From: Bacteroidales bacterium
GTDB taxonomy: Bacteria; Bacteroidota; Bacteroidia; Bacteroidales; NBLH01
Direction: 5' to 3'
Assembly (NCBI GenBank): GCA_016937695.1
Contig: JAFGWC010000058.1
Span: 1-46,019, forward strand
Length of the DNA: 46,019 nt
Part shown: positions 16,416 through 25,771 of the stretch, piece by piece
Layout of the letters: every line of letters begins with the position of its first letter
How positions within the stretch are numbered: the stretch's first letter is position 1
Made by a program: the position numbers and the translations under genes
Notes under the pieces: model-generated
Databases searched by the model: none
Told to the model about the DNA's origin: nothing
Seen by the model: the letters and a program-made list of their open reading frames with translations, nothing else

Positions 16416-16450
16416 AAATCGGGTTTTAAACAAAATTTAAAAACCGATTT
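16416..16450. terminator. Bidirectional terminator between convergent genes
   Basis: An inverted repeat with arms AAATCGGGTTTT and AAAACCGATTT (small bulge) lies between the arginine deiminase stop and the convergent OmpA gene stop. A and T tracts on both sides would let it work in either direction. Confidence 0.7.
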
Positions 16451-16493
16451 ATTTATACATCAGCACCGCATTTGGCATGTTTTCAGCCAATTT

Positions 16494-18401
16494 TTATTTA
16501 TTGTTTTTTGATAAAAGACCAATTATTTTAAATTCGATTCTTCGATTTTTTTCTCTGGCTTCAGGAATATCGTTTCCTTTTTCATCAGTTGCTTTTACAA
16601 GAGGTTTTGATTCGCCAAATCCCACAGCAACCAATCTTTTTTTGCCTATTCCTTTGTTTATCAGATAGTTTACTACATTTTGAGCTCGATTTTGAGATAA
16701 TTCGAGATTAAATTTTTTTGAGCCTTTATAGTCGGTATGTGCACTTATTTCTACAATTATATCTTTATAACTTTCCATTATGACTAGTAATGTGCTGTCT
16801 ATTAGTCTTTTGGAACTTTCTGCTAAAGATGCTTTATTGTATTTAAAATAAATATTGTTAAAAACTATCGATTCAGTATTGTCATAATTATTATTGTCTG
16901 ATTTTTTTATTTTATTTTTTTGTTTATCAAGATTAATAATTTGTTGATTTATTGATGTTTTAATATTGTCGAAAATTATATTGCTACTATCTTTTTTTGT
17001 TTCTAAAACGATTATATTTTTTTTCTCAACTTCAGCAATTAAATCAATATTTTTACCATAGTTTTTAAATTCAAAAATATCAAAACAGCAATTTGGGTTT
17101 TTTAAAATCAAACTTTCATCTCTGTTTGAAACGATAAAACCATTTTTTTTATCAGTAAATTTACAAAAATAAATATCGTCGTAGCTTGAATTTATTGGTA
17201 AACCTACATTTATTGATTGTTGCCAATTTACAAAACAGCCTTTTGATTTATATATGTCGAAACCGCCATATCCAGGTCTTCCATTAGAACTAAAGTACAG
17301 GCAAGAGTCTTCATTATCATAAAATGGTGTTAATTCATCAGCAATTGTATTTATATATGTTCCTGCATTCATTGGTTTTTTGTAAATTTGATTTGTTTCA
17401 TCATAAACTGTGTACCAAATATCCATTCCGCCAATTCCATCAGGACGATTTGAAATAAAATACAATACCTCATAATTTTTATTATATGATTTTCCAATTG
17501 CCGGTTGTGTTGAAGTATATTTTTTAAAATTTATATCATCGTTTAGTTTTTTGGGTTTACTCCATTTTCCATTTTTATTTATACTTACATATATTGAGCT
17601 GATTATTTGATTTTTCCAGTTTTTTTTGCCAGAAGTAAAATAAAACCTTTTTTTATCAGTAGAAAAAACACCGTTTGAAGTATTAAAAGTTTTGAAATTA
17701 TAAAATGGTTCTGGTGCATCTTCTCCGCCAAACCATTCATTTTTTTTATTTATCGCAGTGTAAAATCTACTTTCATATTTTATATTTTCTTCGTTTATAT
17801 TAACAGTTGGAATTGTATCTACTTTTACAGATGAATAAATTAATGTAGAATCGTTGTAAATAACTGGTGAAGATTCCATATGGATTTTATTTATTGTAGT
17901 ATTTAAATGTATTATTTCGATATTTTCTTTTTGGATTGGATTTTTTAAGGCAAAATTACAGGCTTCAATTTCTATATGCGACATATAGTTATATATGGTT
18001 TTTGTTTTATTGTTTAATATTTTATCGTTAAAAATTATAAAACAAACTAAAGCAGTATCGTATTTAAGTTCGGTTTTTAAAGATTGAGCATAGTAATATA
18101 AACAGTTTATATATTTTTTTTCATCATATTTATACACTTTATAAAACAAATTTTTCGCTTTTTCATAATTTTTTACTTTAAAATACAAATTGGCTAATTT
18201 ATGCGATATTTTTATATCTGAAGGCTTTCTTTTAGCTAGTTCTGCGTAATATTCTATTTCAGAGTAATAATCATCAACTCTTTGAGCGCTTTTAGCGTAA
18301 CCTTTTAATTGCCAGTTTTTTAGAGTGCTTATTTTATCCGTCTGAGTATATAAAAATTCAAAATTTATTATTAGAATTATACATAAAATTATATTTTTCA
18401 T
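16494..18401 (-). CDS. OmpA-family protein with TPR and PD40 propeller (PorE-like)
   Basis: The 635-residue exported protein has a signal peptide (MKNIILCIILIINFEFLYTQ) and TPR-like helices (about 45-135). A beta-propeller made of PD40-type blades follows (about 165-440; YEVLYFISNRPDGIGGMDIW, CLYFSSNGRPGYGGFDIY), then a low-complexity linker and a C-terminal OmpA peptidoglycan-binding domain (about 525-630; VEISAHTDYKGSKKFNLELS, NRAQNVVNYLINKGI). This layout resembles the T9SS component PorE, but the carboxypeptidase-regulatory domain of PorE is not evident. It is the last gene of an operon with a PorP/SprF-like gene and a type B T9SS protein, so it probably anchors that surface complex to the cell wall. 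Whether it serves the general secretion machine or only this cargo is unknown. Confidence 0.85.
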   Translation of the reverse strand: MKNIILCIILIINFEFLYTQTDKISTLKNWQLKGYAKSAQRVDDYYSEIEYYAELAKRKPSDIKISHKLANLYFKVKNYEKAKNLFYKVYKYDEKKYINCLYYYAQSLKTELKYDTALVCFIIFNDKILNNKTKTIYNYMSHIEIEACNFALKNPIQKENIEIIHLNTTINKIHMESSPVIYNDSTLIYSSVKVDTIPTVNINEENIKYESRFYTAINKKNEWFGGEDAPEPFYNFKTFNTSNGVFSTDKKRFYFTSGKKNWKNQIISSIYVSINKNGKWSKPKKLNDDINFKKYTSTQPAIGKSYNKNYEVLYFISNRPDGIGGMDIWYTVYDETNQIYKKPMNAGTYINTIADELTPFYDNEDSCLYFSSNGRPGYGGFDIYKSKGCFVNWQQSINVGLPINSSYDDIYFCKFTDKKNGFIVSNRDESLILKNPNCCFDIFEFKNYGKNIDLIAEVEKKNIIVLETKKDSSNIIFDNIKTSINQQIINLDKQKNKIKKSDNNNYDNTESIVFNNIYFKYNKASLAESSKRLIDSTLLVIMESYKDIIVEISAHTDYKGSKKFNLELSQNRAQNVVNYLINKGIGKKRLVAVGFGESKPLVKATDEKGNDIPEAREKNRRIEFKIIGLLSKNNK

Positions 18402-18446
18402 AATACAGGCATTTAAAATTATTATCAGCTTTTGCTAATTTGTTTT

Positions 18447-19454
18447 TTAAAACATTTCACAAGGAATAGTTTTATTTTTCACATTTGTACTTGGCCTAAT
18501 ATATATAATAGATATTTCAAAAGCTGTTTTTGTGTAATCAGTTTTTTGATTCAAAAATTCAAAATCATAACTAATTGAGATATCAAAATTTTTAAAATTA
18601 AAACCCGAACTAACAATTGCAGATCCGATATTTTCGTTGAAACTTTCTCTATAATATCCGCCAATATGAATATTTTTTATTGAATTGTGATTAATAAAAA
18701 TACCAAAATCTGAGCCTAAAAGAATTTCGTTTACTTTATTGTGATATGTGTATAAAAGTTTGGGTTTTACAAACAAATTGTTTGTGAATTTTTTTTCTAA
18801 ATATGAATGTAGAATATATCTGGCAGGCAAGTCATTTTCTTCGCCATAAAAACTTTCGTTTGGTGTATTATAATGAAACATTGAAATTCCTATTTCTGAA
18901 TTTAAATTAGAAGTATTTCTACTCCAAATAAATCCCCAGTTTAAATCTAAATACGATAGATTTGAAGCAGCTAAATTTTCTTGTGAAGCCATATCTGAAT
19001 TAAAACTGCCTGTATTCATATCAAATTGATCAGGGAAACTTAAATAATCTAAAGAATATCTTTTAAAAACATAGCCAACTTGAAATCCCATATGAAGATA
19101 CGATTTTTCTGAGATTTTTAAAAAGTGAGCTATTGAAAAATAAAATTTATCGGCATGTAAAGTATTGTCGGCCGAATTATCGTTAATATAAATAAAACCA
19201 ATGCTGGCCATTTGTTTGTAATAATATATTGGAAAATCAAATGCAAAAGTGCTTGTAACATAAGGATTTGTTAGTTCTTGAATTTGATTTCTGTAATTTG
19301 TTATTACACGCCAGTTGCCAATATAGTTACCTGTATTTGCAGGATTTAAAATAAGTGGTGTATTGTAAAATTTTGAAAAATGAACATCTTGAGCAGTTGC
19401 TAAAAAACTGATATTCAGCAATATAATTATAAATATAGTATATAGTGTTTTCAT
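18447..19454 (-). CDS. PorP/SprF-family type IX secretion outer membrane protein
   Basis: The 335-residue protein opens with a signal peptide ending ATAQ. The family hallmark follows at once (DVHFSKFYNTPLILNPANTG, then NWRVITNYRNQ), then a beta-barrel of alternating strands. PorP/SprF proteins sit in the outer membrane and help attach or export a specific T9SS cargo; members are usually encoded directly behind a large type B (gliding-motility C-terminal) protein, as here (20-base gap). It is therefore the likely dedicated partner of the PKD protein at 19475-23812. The barrel end (FEISIIYIRPSTNVKNKTIPCEMF) carries a short extra tail. Confidence 0.9.
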   Translation of the reverse strand: MKTLYTIFIIILLNISFLATAQDVHFSKFYNTPLILNPANTGNYIGNWRVITNYRNQIQELTNPYVTSTFAFDFPIYYYKQMASIGFIYINDNSADNTLHADKFYFSIAHFLKISEKSYLHMGFQVGYVFKRYSLDYLSFPDQFDMNTGSFNSDMASQENLAASNLSYLDLNWGFIWSRNTSNLNSEIGISMFHYNTPNESFYGEENDLPARYILHSYLEKKFTNNLFVKPKLLYTYHNKVNEILLGSDFGIFINHNSIKNIHIGGYYRESFNENIGSAIVSSGFNFKNFDISISYDFEFLNQKTDYTKTAFEISIIYIRPSTNVKNKTIPCEMF

Positions 19455-19474
19455 GGCTTTTTATTTTAGTTGGT

Positions 19475-22400
19475 CTATCTTAAAAGCTTTATATTTCCTG
19501 TTTTTGTAAGGATTTCATCCTCATAAGTTTTTATTTTTGCTGTATATATGTATGTTTCAATGTTTTGCGGATTTCCTTTATAGTTTCCGTCCCAACCAAT
19601 TTCTTTATCTTGAGTTTCAAAAACCATTTCGCCAAACCTGTTGTAAATTTTAAATTCTATTAATTCTTTTATTCCCCAGCCTTTAACAAAAATAAAATCG
19701 TTTATTCCATCATTGTTAGGAGTAAAAGCGGTAGGAACATCAATAGAATATTTCTTCATCACATTTATATTTATATCTTTAGTAATTGTGAAACAGTTAT
19801 TTATATCAGTAATGCTAATTTGATAAACACTAGATTCTAGTGGTTTAACTGTTATATTTGGACAATCTGTACAGCTAATTTCTGATTCTGACCACCACAA
19901 ATATTCAGAAATATCATTTGCAAAAGCATCGAGATTTACTATTTCGCCTATTACAATTGATGTGTCGTTTATATTTATTTTCGGTATTTCTTGTACTTTA
20001 ACATATGTAGATGAATAATTTACACATTTATTACTATCGACAGCCATTAAATTGTATTTTATACTTTTTTCCGGTGTTGATGTTGGATTATAAGAATTTG
20101 TTTTGTCGAGATATAATGCAGGATACCAATAATATTCTTCGGCACCGTTTGCTTCAATTTGTACACTTTGTCCATAACAAATTAAAGTGTCGTTATTAAT
20201 TCCTAAAGTTGGTAAAGGAAAAACTGTAACTTCTTTATTAATTGTATCTGTACATCCGTAATTGTCTGATATAATTAGATTTACATTGTATTTGCCATCA
20301 TTATTATATTTGTTAAACGGATTTTCATTTGTAGAAAAGTTTCCATCGCCAAAAGTCCAATTCCATGAGCTTGCATTTGTTGAATTATCAATAAAATTTT
20401 CTTCGAAAGGCACACAACCCGAAAAATCTTCTTCTTCGCCCCAAATATCAGCAATAACTGTGTTTATATGTATTGTATCTCTTATATATATATCGCATGT
20501 ATGATTATCGTCGCTCATTATAAGAAGAATTGGATGAATATTTCCAAATCTTGAATACAAATGTGTTACTGTATCGCCAACTCCAACTTGCCCATCGTCA
20601 AAAAACCATTGATGATCGTAAACGTTTATTTTATTATCTATAATTAAATTAATGTTAGTGTTTTTACAAATTGTGTCAGGCGCTAATATTTCGGCATATG
20701 GTCCGCCAATTTCTATTAGTTTTTCTTTAGTTGCATTTGCAGAACATCCGTAAGTAGTTACTGCTGTTAATGTTACGTCATAAATTCCGGGTTTTGTATA
20801 AGTATGAACAGGATTTTGTATTTGTGAACTTGATTGATTTTCATCGAATTGCCAAAACCACTGATTTAAATTATCTGCATTTGTTTCATCAGTAAAATGA
20901 ACGATAAAAGGATAACAATTTGAAAATGTATTATCAACTGAAAAATCAGGAACTGTTGCTTTTTGAACGTGAATAAAATTTGATATTATATGTGTTGAAT
21001 CGCAGCCTTTGTTATCAAGTAATCTTAAACTAACATTATAATAACCAGAATCTGCAAAAAAGTGTTTAGGATTTGCACTTGTTGAAAATTCACCATCGCC
21101 GAAATCCCAATAAAAACAGCTTATATTTTCAGATGTTAAACTAAAAAACTCTATTGAATCGCCAACACAAACTGTTTGATTATCAGCCATAAAATCAGGA
21201 TTTGGCTTTAATGCTTCTATATAATTGTATTTTGTGAATTTTGTTGTGCAACCAATAACATCTGTGGCTGTTAAACTTACGTTAAATACTCCGTGTAAAT
21301 TATAATCGTGTGAAGGATTTTCTTCTTCAGATGTTGTATTATCGCCAAACTCCCATTTCCATGTACTTATTGTTGTATCAATCTGGCTTGTGTTTTCAAA
21401 AATTACATTCATTGGTAAACAACCAGAAATATCAGTAGTTTCAAATGCAGGACTAGGTTTAAAAGTTCTAATTTGTTTTATTAATGTGTCTGAACATCCG
21501 CGAAAGTCTTTAACCACTAATTTTACATCAAATTTACCTTTATTATTAAATTTATGTGAAATTTCAGCTATGTTTGTCATTATTTTTGTTCCATCGCCGA
21601 AATCCCAATAATAATTTCCAATTGTTCCATCTTGATTAAATGCATATTCATCTATTGAATTTTCTGAATTAAAATCAACATCTAATCCTGTACAACCAAT
21701 TTCTGCACTATTTTCAAAATAGGATTTTATATTTTTAATAAACACATCACTTGTTGTTGTAAAATTACATCCGTTTGTGTAATTTAATGCTGTTACAGTT
21801 ACAGTATAATCGCCTCTGTCACTGTATAAATGATTAGGTGAAAAACTTGAAGAATCAATCGGACTTCCATCACCGTAATCCCAATAAATTTTATCAGCAT
21901 CAATAGAATTACTTTGTAGTTTTGCAATTAACGGATTTTCGCAATCTGTTGTATAATCGGCGTTAATGTATGGACCTTTTACATAAATTAGTTTTTCTTT
22001 TAATTCGTCATCCGGGCATCCATTTTCGTAAACTAAAAGTTTAACATTCATATAGCCTGTATCGGTATAAATATGAGTTGGATTTTGCTTTTGCGATGTT
22101 TTTTCATCTCCAAATTTCCAATACCATTCGTTTATTAAGTTTTGATCTTCAGAAATATCAGTAAATGAAACAATTGTGGAAGCACAAATTGTATCCGGAA
22201 CATTAATTGTAAAGTCTGCATTTTGTCTGTTGCCTGTTTTTGCTGTTGCGTAATAATTTGATGTACAGCCTATTGCTGTTGTGATTGTTAATGCAACCTG
22301 AAAATTTCCAATTCCGGTAAACTGATGTGAAGGATTAGTGCTGTTTGAAATTCCGCCATCTCCAAATTCCCAATGCCAATCGCTTATATTGTCTTTAGTT

Positions 22401-23812
22401 GTATTATATACGGATTCATCTTTAAATTGAACTGTTAGAGGAACACAACCTTTTATATCGTTTGTTTCAATCCAGTCGTTAGGAGTAAAAGCGGCTCTGG
22501 GTTTTAAAATTGTAAGGCTGTTTTCTCTTATTAACATGTTTTTGCAACCATGTGAGCTTGTAACAATTAAAGTGTCTTTGTAAACTCCTTCAGCAGTATA
22601 TGTTATTACAGGATTTTTTTCGTTAGAAATAGAATCGTTTGCAAATCGCCATTCCCAAGCAATTGCATTTGTAGAATTATCGTAATATTCAACAGTTAAT
22701 GGTATAGAACAACCAAAATCGGTAGAGCTTGTATAATCTGCAATTACTTGTTCTACATTTATTGTATAAGAGAAAGTGTCTGTACATTCTGAATTTGAAT
22801 CAGCAATAAGTTTTACTGTATAATTGCCTGCTTCTGTGTATCTGTGAGTTGGATTTTTAATTGTAGAACTTGTTCCGTCTCCAAAATCCCAAAAATAGGA
22901 AGTTGCTGATGATGAGTTATTTGTAAGTATTGCATATTCCCAAGGACAAATTGTGTCTTTATTTACTTCAAAATCAGCAATTAACTTTGAAATTGAAATT
23001 ATACTTGGTTTTAAAAGAGTATCTGAGCAATTAAATTTATCAAAGGTTATTAATTGAACATCATAAACGCCAAAATTTTCATATAAATTAATTGGGTTTT
23101 TTTCGGCAGATGTATTTCTATCTCCAAAATTCCATGCAAAACTAAGTTCTTCTTCGCCTGTTGATTGATTTGTAAATTGAGTTTGTAATGAGCCTGTGCA
23201 TGATGAAGTGCCTTCAATATCAAATTTAGTTGTTGGCTTGTATGCAGTTATATAATTTTCAACCATTATTAAATTACTGCAATTATTTTTATCTTTTACG
23301 TATAAAGAAATACTATATAAATCTTGATAATCAAAAGATTGAATTGGGTTTTGTTGATTACTGATATATCCGTTTCCAAAATCCCAATGCCAAAAATTTA
23401 TTGTAGTATCACCTTCAATGCTTACATCATTAAACTGAACTGCTAGAGGTGCACATCCTGTTTGCGCTGAGTTTGTATAAAAATGTGCTTCCGGATTTTT
23501 AAATACAGTTATGTAATTTTCTTTAATAGTTGTATCATTTAATCCGCTTTTACTTGCAACAAGCTTAACAGTGTAACTGCCTGTCTGTGTGTATATTCCA
23601 ATAGGATTGTATAAATTAGAAGTTGTTCCGTTTCCTAAATCCCAATAAAAAGTATAGCCATCATTTTGGCTATATTGATTATCAAATATTACTGTAAGAG
23701 GGCTGCATCCATTTACTTTATCGGCGCTAAATCCCTCTTCAGTAGATTGAGAATATATATTAATTGTTAGAAGCCAAAGCAAGCAAATCAGGAATATTTT
23801 TTCTGTCTTCAT
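19475..23812 (-). CDS. Large PKD-repeat surface protein with T9SS type B sorting domain
   Basis: The 1445-residue protein has a signal peptide (MKTEKIFLICLLWLLTINIYSQ). I count 14 PKD-like domains by their 'W-x-F-G-D-G ... N-P-x-H-x-Y' motif (first YWDLGNGTTSN, last WTFGDGNFSTNENP); most carry a conserved Cys before the strand 'G-C-x-P-L'. Two further Ig-like domains lead to a C-terminal gliding-motility-associated (type B) sorting domain (about 1355-1445; PTAFTPNNDGINDFIF, IYNRFGEMVFET, WDGNYKGNPQNIETYIY). It is expected to be secreted by T9SS and displayed as an adhesin or filament in the manner of SprB, using the PorP/SprF-like protein next to it. Its first 53 bases overlap the 3' end of the preceding gene, suggesting coupled translation. 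Ligand unknown. Confidence 0.92.
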   Translation of the reverse strand: MKTEKIFLICLLWLLTINIYSQSTEEGFSADKVNGCSPLTVIFDNQYSQNDGYTFYWDLGNGTTSNLYNPIGIYTQTGSYTVKLVASKSGLNDTTIKENYITVFKNPEAHFYTNSAQTGCAPLAVQFNDVSIEGDTTINFWHWDFGNGYISNQQNPIQSFDYQDLYSISLYVKDKNNCSNLIMVENYITAYKPTTKFDIEGTSSCTGSLQTQFTNQSTGEEELSFAWNFGDRNTSAEKNPINLYENFGVYDVQLITFDKFNCSDTLLKPSIISISKLIADFEVNKDTICPWEYAILTNNSSSATSYFWDFGDGTSSTIKNPTHRYTEAGNYTVKLIADSNSECTDTFSYTINVEQVIADYTSSTDFGCSIPLTVEYYDNSTNAIAWEWRFANDSISNEKNPVITYTAEGVYKDTLIVTSSHGCKNMLIRENSLTILKPRAAFTPNDWIETNDIKGCVPLTVQFKDESVYNTTKDNISDWHWEFGDGGISNSTNPSHQFTGIGNFQVALTITTAIGCTSNYYATAKTGNRQNADFTINVPDTICASTIVSFTDISEDQNLINEWYWKFGDEKTSQKQNPTHIYTDTGYMNVKLLVYENGCPDDELKEKLIYVKGPYINADYTTDCENPLIAKLQSNSIDADKIYWDYGDGSPIDSSSFSPNHLYSDRGDYTVTVTALNYTNGCNFTTTSDVFIKNIKSYFENSAEIGCTGLDVDFNSENSIDEYAFNQDGTIGNYYWDFGDGTKIMTNIAEISHKFNNKGKFDVKLVVKDFRGCSDTLIKQIRTFKPSPAFETTDISGCLPMNVIFENTSQIDTTISTWKWEFGDNTTSEEENPSHDYNLHGVFNVSLTATDVIGCTTKFTKYNYIEALKPNPDFMADNQTVCVGDSIEFFSLTSENISCFYWDFGDGEFSTSANPKHFFADSGYYNVSLRLLDNKGCDSTHIISNFIHVQKATVPDFSVDNTFSNCYPFIVHFTDETNADNLNQWFWQFDENQSSSQIQNPVHTYTKPGIYDVTLTAVTTYGCSANATKEKLIEIGGPYAEILAPDTICKNTNINLIIDNKINVYDHQWFFDDGQVGVGDTVTHLYSRFGNIHPILLIMSDDNHTCDIYIRDTIHINTVIADIWGEEEDFSGCVPFEENFIDNSTNASSWNWTFGDGNFSTNENPFNKYNNDGKYNVNLIISDNYGCTDTINKEVTVFPLPTLGINNDTLICYGQSVQIEANGAEEYYWYPALYLDKTNSYNPTSTPEKSIKYNLMAVDSNKCVNYSSTYVKVQEIPKININDTSIVIGEIVNLDAFANDISEYLWWSESEISCTDCPNITVKPLESSVYQISITDINNCFTITKDININVMKKYSIDVPTAFTPNNDGINDFIFVKGWGIKELIEFKIYNRFGEMVFETQDKEIGWDGNYKGNPQNIETYIYTAKIKTYEDEILTKTGNIKLLR

Positions 23813-24260
23813 AATGGTTGATTTTTTTGTATGCTATTAAAACATTAACATCTCTTTTTATAGTATTGCACTCAAAACAAAGTGCAGGCTGAGTAATTAT
23901 TTCCAGTGTTATTGTTGTGTCATTTTTTACCCTAAAAGTGTTGTATTTGTCAAATTCGTGTGCTGCATTATCATATAATATTTCTGTTTTTTCAGTTTCT
24001 GTTTTCAATTGATATTGAATATTTTTAAAGGCTTTATTTCCACAAACAGAGATATAATATAATCTACCGTTTTTTAATTTTAAGTCAATTTTATAACTAC
24101 TGCCTTTTTTTAGTTTTAATTCTCTTGATTTACTGCTTTTTTGAAAAGTTTTATCGAGTTTTGTGCTATTATTGCTACCAACTATAAAACTTTGAGTAAA
24201 TGAATTTGTAGGAATTAAGCTTGCTACAAATATTGCTGATATGATTATATATTTTTTCAT
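23760..24260 (-). CDS. Small exported protein, first gene of the PKD surface operon
   Basis: The 166-residue protein has a signal peptide (MKKYIIISAIFVASLIPTNSFTQ). The mature part is a predicted beta-sandwich: the alternating pattern LKLKKGSSYKIDLKLKNGRLYYISVCG ends in a Cys, and C-x2-C is found later (PALCFECNTI). It resembles small bacterial PPC-like beta domains in shape, but I do not recognise the family. Its stop lies inside the next gene, a 53-base out-of-frame overlap, so it is probably made together with the PKD protein. It may be a periplasmic or surface accessory of that protein. The operon's promoter and operator lie directly upstream. Confidence 0.7.
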   Translation of the reverse strand: MKKYIIISAIFVASLIPTNSFTQSFIVGSNNSTKLDKTFQKSSKSRELKLKKGSSYKIDLKLKNGRLYYISVCGNKAFKNIQYQLKTETEKTEILYDNAAHEFDKYNTFRVKNDTTITLEIITQPALCFECNTIKRDVNVLIAYKKINHYEDRKNIPDLLALASNN

Positions 24261-24297
24261 GGCTTTGAATTTTTAGGTTTTTATTAATTTCTTTACT

Positions 24298-24305
24298 CAA
24301 AGGTA
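24298..24305 (-). promoter_or_regulatory. TAnnTTTG promoter element for the PKD surface operon
   Basis: On the minus strand TACCTTTG matches the -7 consensus exactly, 37 bases before the start codon at 24260. A small hairpin, GCTCTCTTTCAGAGC on the plus strand (24318-24332), sits just upstream where a -33 element would be. No TTTG is found at the expected -33 spacing, which suits an activator-dependent promoter. Confidence 0.6.
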
Positions 24306-24365
24306 TGACGAATTAACGCTCTCTTTCAGAGCAAAAAAGCCTAATAGTATATGTGCCTAAATTTT

Positions 24366-24396
24366 TAGGTGTTTATACCTATGATGTTAATACCTA
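24366..24396 (-). promoter_or_regulatory. Operator: exact 16-bp near-palindrome plus a tandem variant
   Basis: On the minus strand the site reads TAGGTATAAACACCTA (24366-24381), identical to the site at 26637-26652 and in the same orientation towards its gene. A second copy with 12 of 16 matches overlaps it by one base (24381-24396), giving a 15-bp period. There are 60 bases between the exact site and the -7 box, the same as in the other two promoters of this locus to within one base. This is the position expected for an activator. Confidence 0.65.
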
Positions 24397-24460
24397 AATT
24401 TTGATTTGTTAAATACAGATAATATAAATTCTGATTACTATAGAGTAGATGTTGAAAAAC

Positions 24461-24490
24461 CTCTATGTTAATCATTTGATTAACATAGAG
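24461..24490 (-). terminator. Rho-independent terminator of the receiver operon
   Basis: Perfect 14-base arms (CTCTATGTTAATCA and its complement) flank a 2-base loop. On the minus strand the hairpin begins right after the stop codon at 24491 and is followed by GGTTTTT. Confidence 0.8.
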
Positions 24491-24703
24491 TTACTGTTGA
24501 GTTTGCAGTTTGGATTTTGATGTATGATTAGTTTTTTTTTGTATTTTTTTTAAGCAATGAAAAATTTTAGCGAAAATTTCTAATCTAAACTCATTACCAG
24601 AATCTGCTGCAATAATTGCATTATTTAAAATAATTTGTTTAGCTAATTCAATATTACCATTAAATTTTTTTTGAAGATATTTTGCATAACTTTCAAACGA
24701 CAT
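24491..24703 (-). CDS. Small hypothetical helical protein
   Basis: This is a 70-residue, mostly helical, lysine- and glutamine-rich protein without membrane segment or recognised motif. It starts 3 bases after the stop of the degenerate receiver gene and ends at a terminator, so it is the last cistron of the operon that begins at 26407. The start is MSFESYAKYLQKKFNGNIEL. Its place behind two receivers suggests a role in the same signalling unit, but nothing in the sequence says which. Confidence 0.55.
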   Translation of the reverse strand: MSFESYAKYLQKKFNGNIELAKQIILNNAIIAADSGNEFRLEIFAKIFHCLKKIQKKTNHTSKSKLQTQQ

Positions 24704-24706
24704 TTT

Positions 24707-25069
24707 TTAATTCTTTAAGATTTTTAATATTATTTTTATTAGTGCTTCAAATTCCATTGGAATATGAATAAAGTTATATTTATTTAAAGCTTCATTATCC
24801 AAAAAATATTTTGGTATACCTGTTCTATACAAAAAAATGTAATTTGGCATATAAATATGCTCTAAAATTTCGTAAATATTATAATAGTTTATGTCTGAAA
24901 TTTCTAAATCGTAAATTATTAAATCAGGTTTATATTCAATAGCTTTATTTATAGCATCGCTGTTTGTTTTAGCTGAAATAGTAGAATAACCTTCTATTTG
25001 AAGAAAGCTAACTAACTCTTCCTGCAAAGCATCATAATCTTCGATTATTAAAATTTTTTTAGTTTTCAT
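24707..25069 (-). CDS. Single-domain receiver protein with lost switch residues
   Basis: The 120-residue CheY-like domain keeps the acidic pair (ILIIEDYD, E10-D11) and the phospho-acceptor site (LIIYDLEI, D54). Two other key positions differ. The switch Thr/Ser site reads FLYRTG with Tyr where Thr is expected, and the conserved Lys before Pro is replaced (FIHIPMEF, Ile instead of Lys). Phosphorylation signalling is therefore probably impaired or altered; it could act as a decoy or a protein-binding domain. There is no output domain. It lies 27 bases behind another receiver gene and 3 bases before a small gene in the same operon. Confidence 0.75.
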   Translation of the reverse strand: MKTKKILIIEDYDALQEELVSFLQIEGYSTISAKTNSDAINKAIEYKPDLIIYDLEISDINYYNIYEILEHIYMPNYIFLYRTGIPKYFLDNEALNKYNFIHIPMEFEALIKIILKILKN

Positions 25070-25096
25070 TACAGCCCTTTCTTGTATTATTTATTT

Positions 25097-25768
25097 TTAG
25101 ACATTAATAATTTTACGATCCATATTTATTGATAAAAGATATTCTTCAATCAAAATATTAAGTCTTTCACCATTTTTAAAAATTTTTTCAGCTTTGTTTT
25201 TTATTTCAACATTTGGAATATCTTTTTGGTTATTTTTTATTTTTGTAGATTCTACTAATACTAAACTTAAATATTTGTTTATATCAGAAGGAAGCATTGA
25301 ACTTATATATTTTCTAATTTTCATTAAATCCTCAAATTTCCTTTCAACTTTTTCAAGATTATTTTTCACCGCCAAAAGCAAATCAATTTTCGACACCGGC
25401 TTAACTAAAAAATCGTCAATGCCCAAATTTCCGGAAATTCTAAATTGCTCATTATTAAACATTTCAGACACTATAATAAATGGAATATTTTTTAATACAG
25501 CATTAGATTTTATAGATGTTATAAAATGGAAACTATTACTGGCTGTTGTTATAAGGTCTGATATTATTAAACTGGGTTTTATTTTTTTTAAAGTATCATA
25601 TCCGTCATAACAATTAGATGCTGAGTACACATCGTAATTTTCTGTTTGCAAAATATTACATATTTTATCACAGCTATTTTTATTGTTGTCAACTATTAAT
25701 ATCTTTTTCATTTGACTTGTTTTTTTTGATGATATATTTTTTAGTTGTCTGCATGCATATTTATTCAT
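25097..25768 (-). CDS. Receiver fused to a degenerate histidine-kinase dimerisation domain
   Basis: The 223-residue protein has an intact-looking receiver (residues 20-140; ILIVDNN, phospho-acceptor D71 in IISDLI, K123 in LVKPVS). A helical hairpin of about 80 residues follows. That part aligns with the receiver-kinase protein starting at 45565: RENISNFLPHELRTPL there corresponds to RKYISSMLPSDINKYL here. The phospho-acceptor His (H142 there) is Ser 161 here, and the E, R, T and P of the H-box are also lost. No ATPase domain follows, although the stop precedes the next gene by only 27 bases. It looks like a kinase reduced to a receiver plus a dimerisation stalk. A shorter start at Met 20 (25711) is possible; the longer start is 3 bases after the upstream stop. 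Confidence 0.75.
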   Translation of the reverse strand: MNKYACRQLKNISSKKTSQMKKILIVDNNKNSCDKICNILQTENYDVYSASNCYDGYDTLKKIKPSLIISDLITTASNSFHFITSIKSNAVLKNIPFIIVSEMFNNEQFRISGNLGIDDFLVKPVSKIDLLLAVKNNLEKVERKFEDLMKIRKYISSMLPSDINKYLSLVLVESTKIKNNQKDIPNVEIKNKAEKIFKNGERLNILIEEYLLSINMDRKIINV

Positions 25769-25771
25769 AAA

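Noticed and set aside
24461-24490. Long perfect inverted repeat considered as another operator
   Set aside because: It sits directly after a stop codon and is followed by a T-run on the minus strand, so it is a terminator; its sequence is unlike the 16-bp operator.
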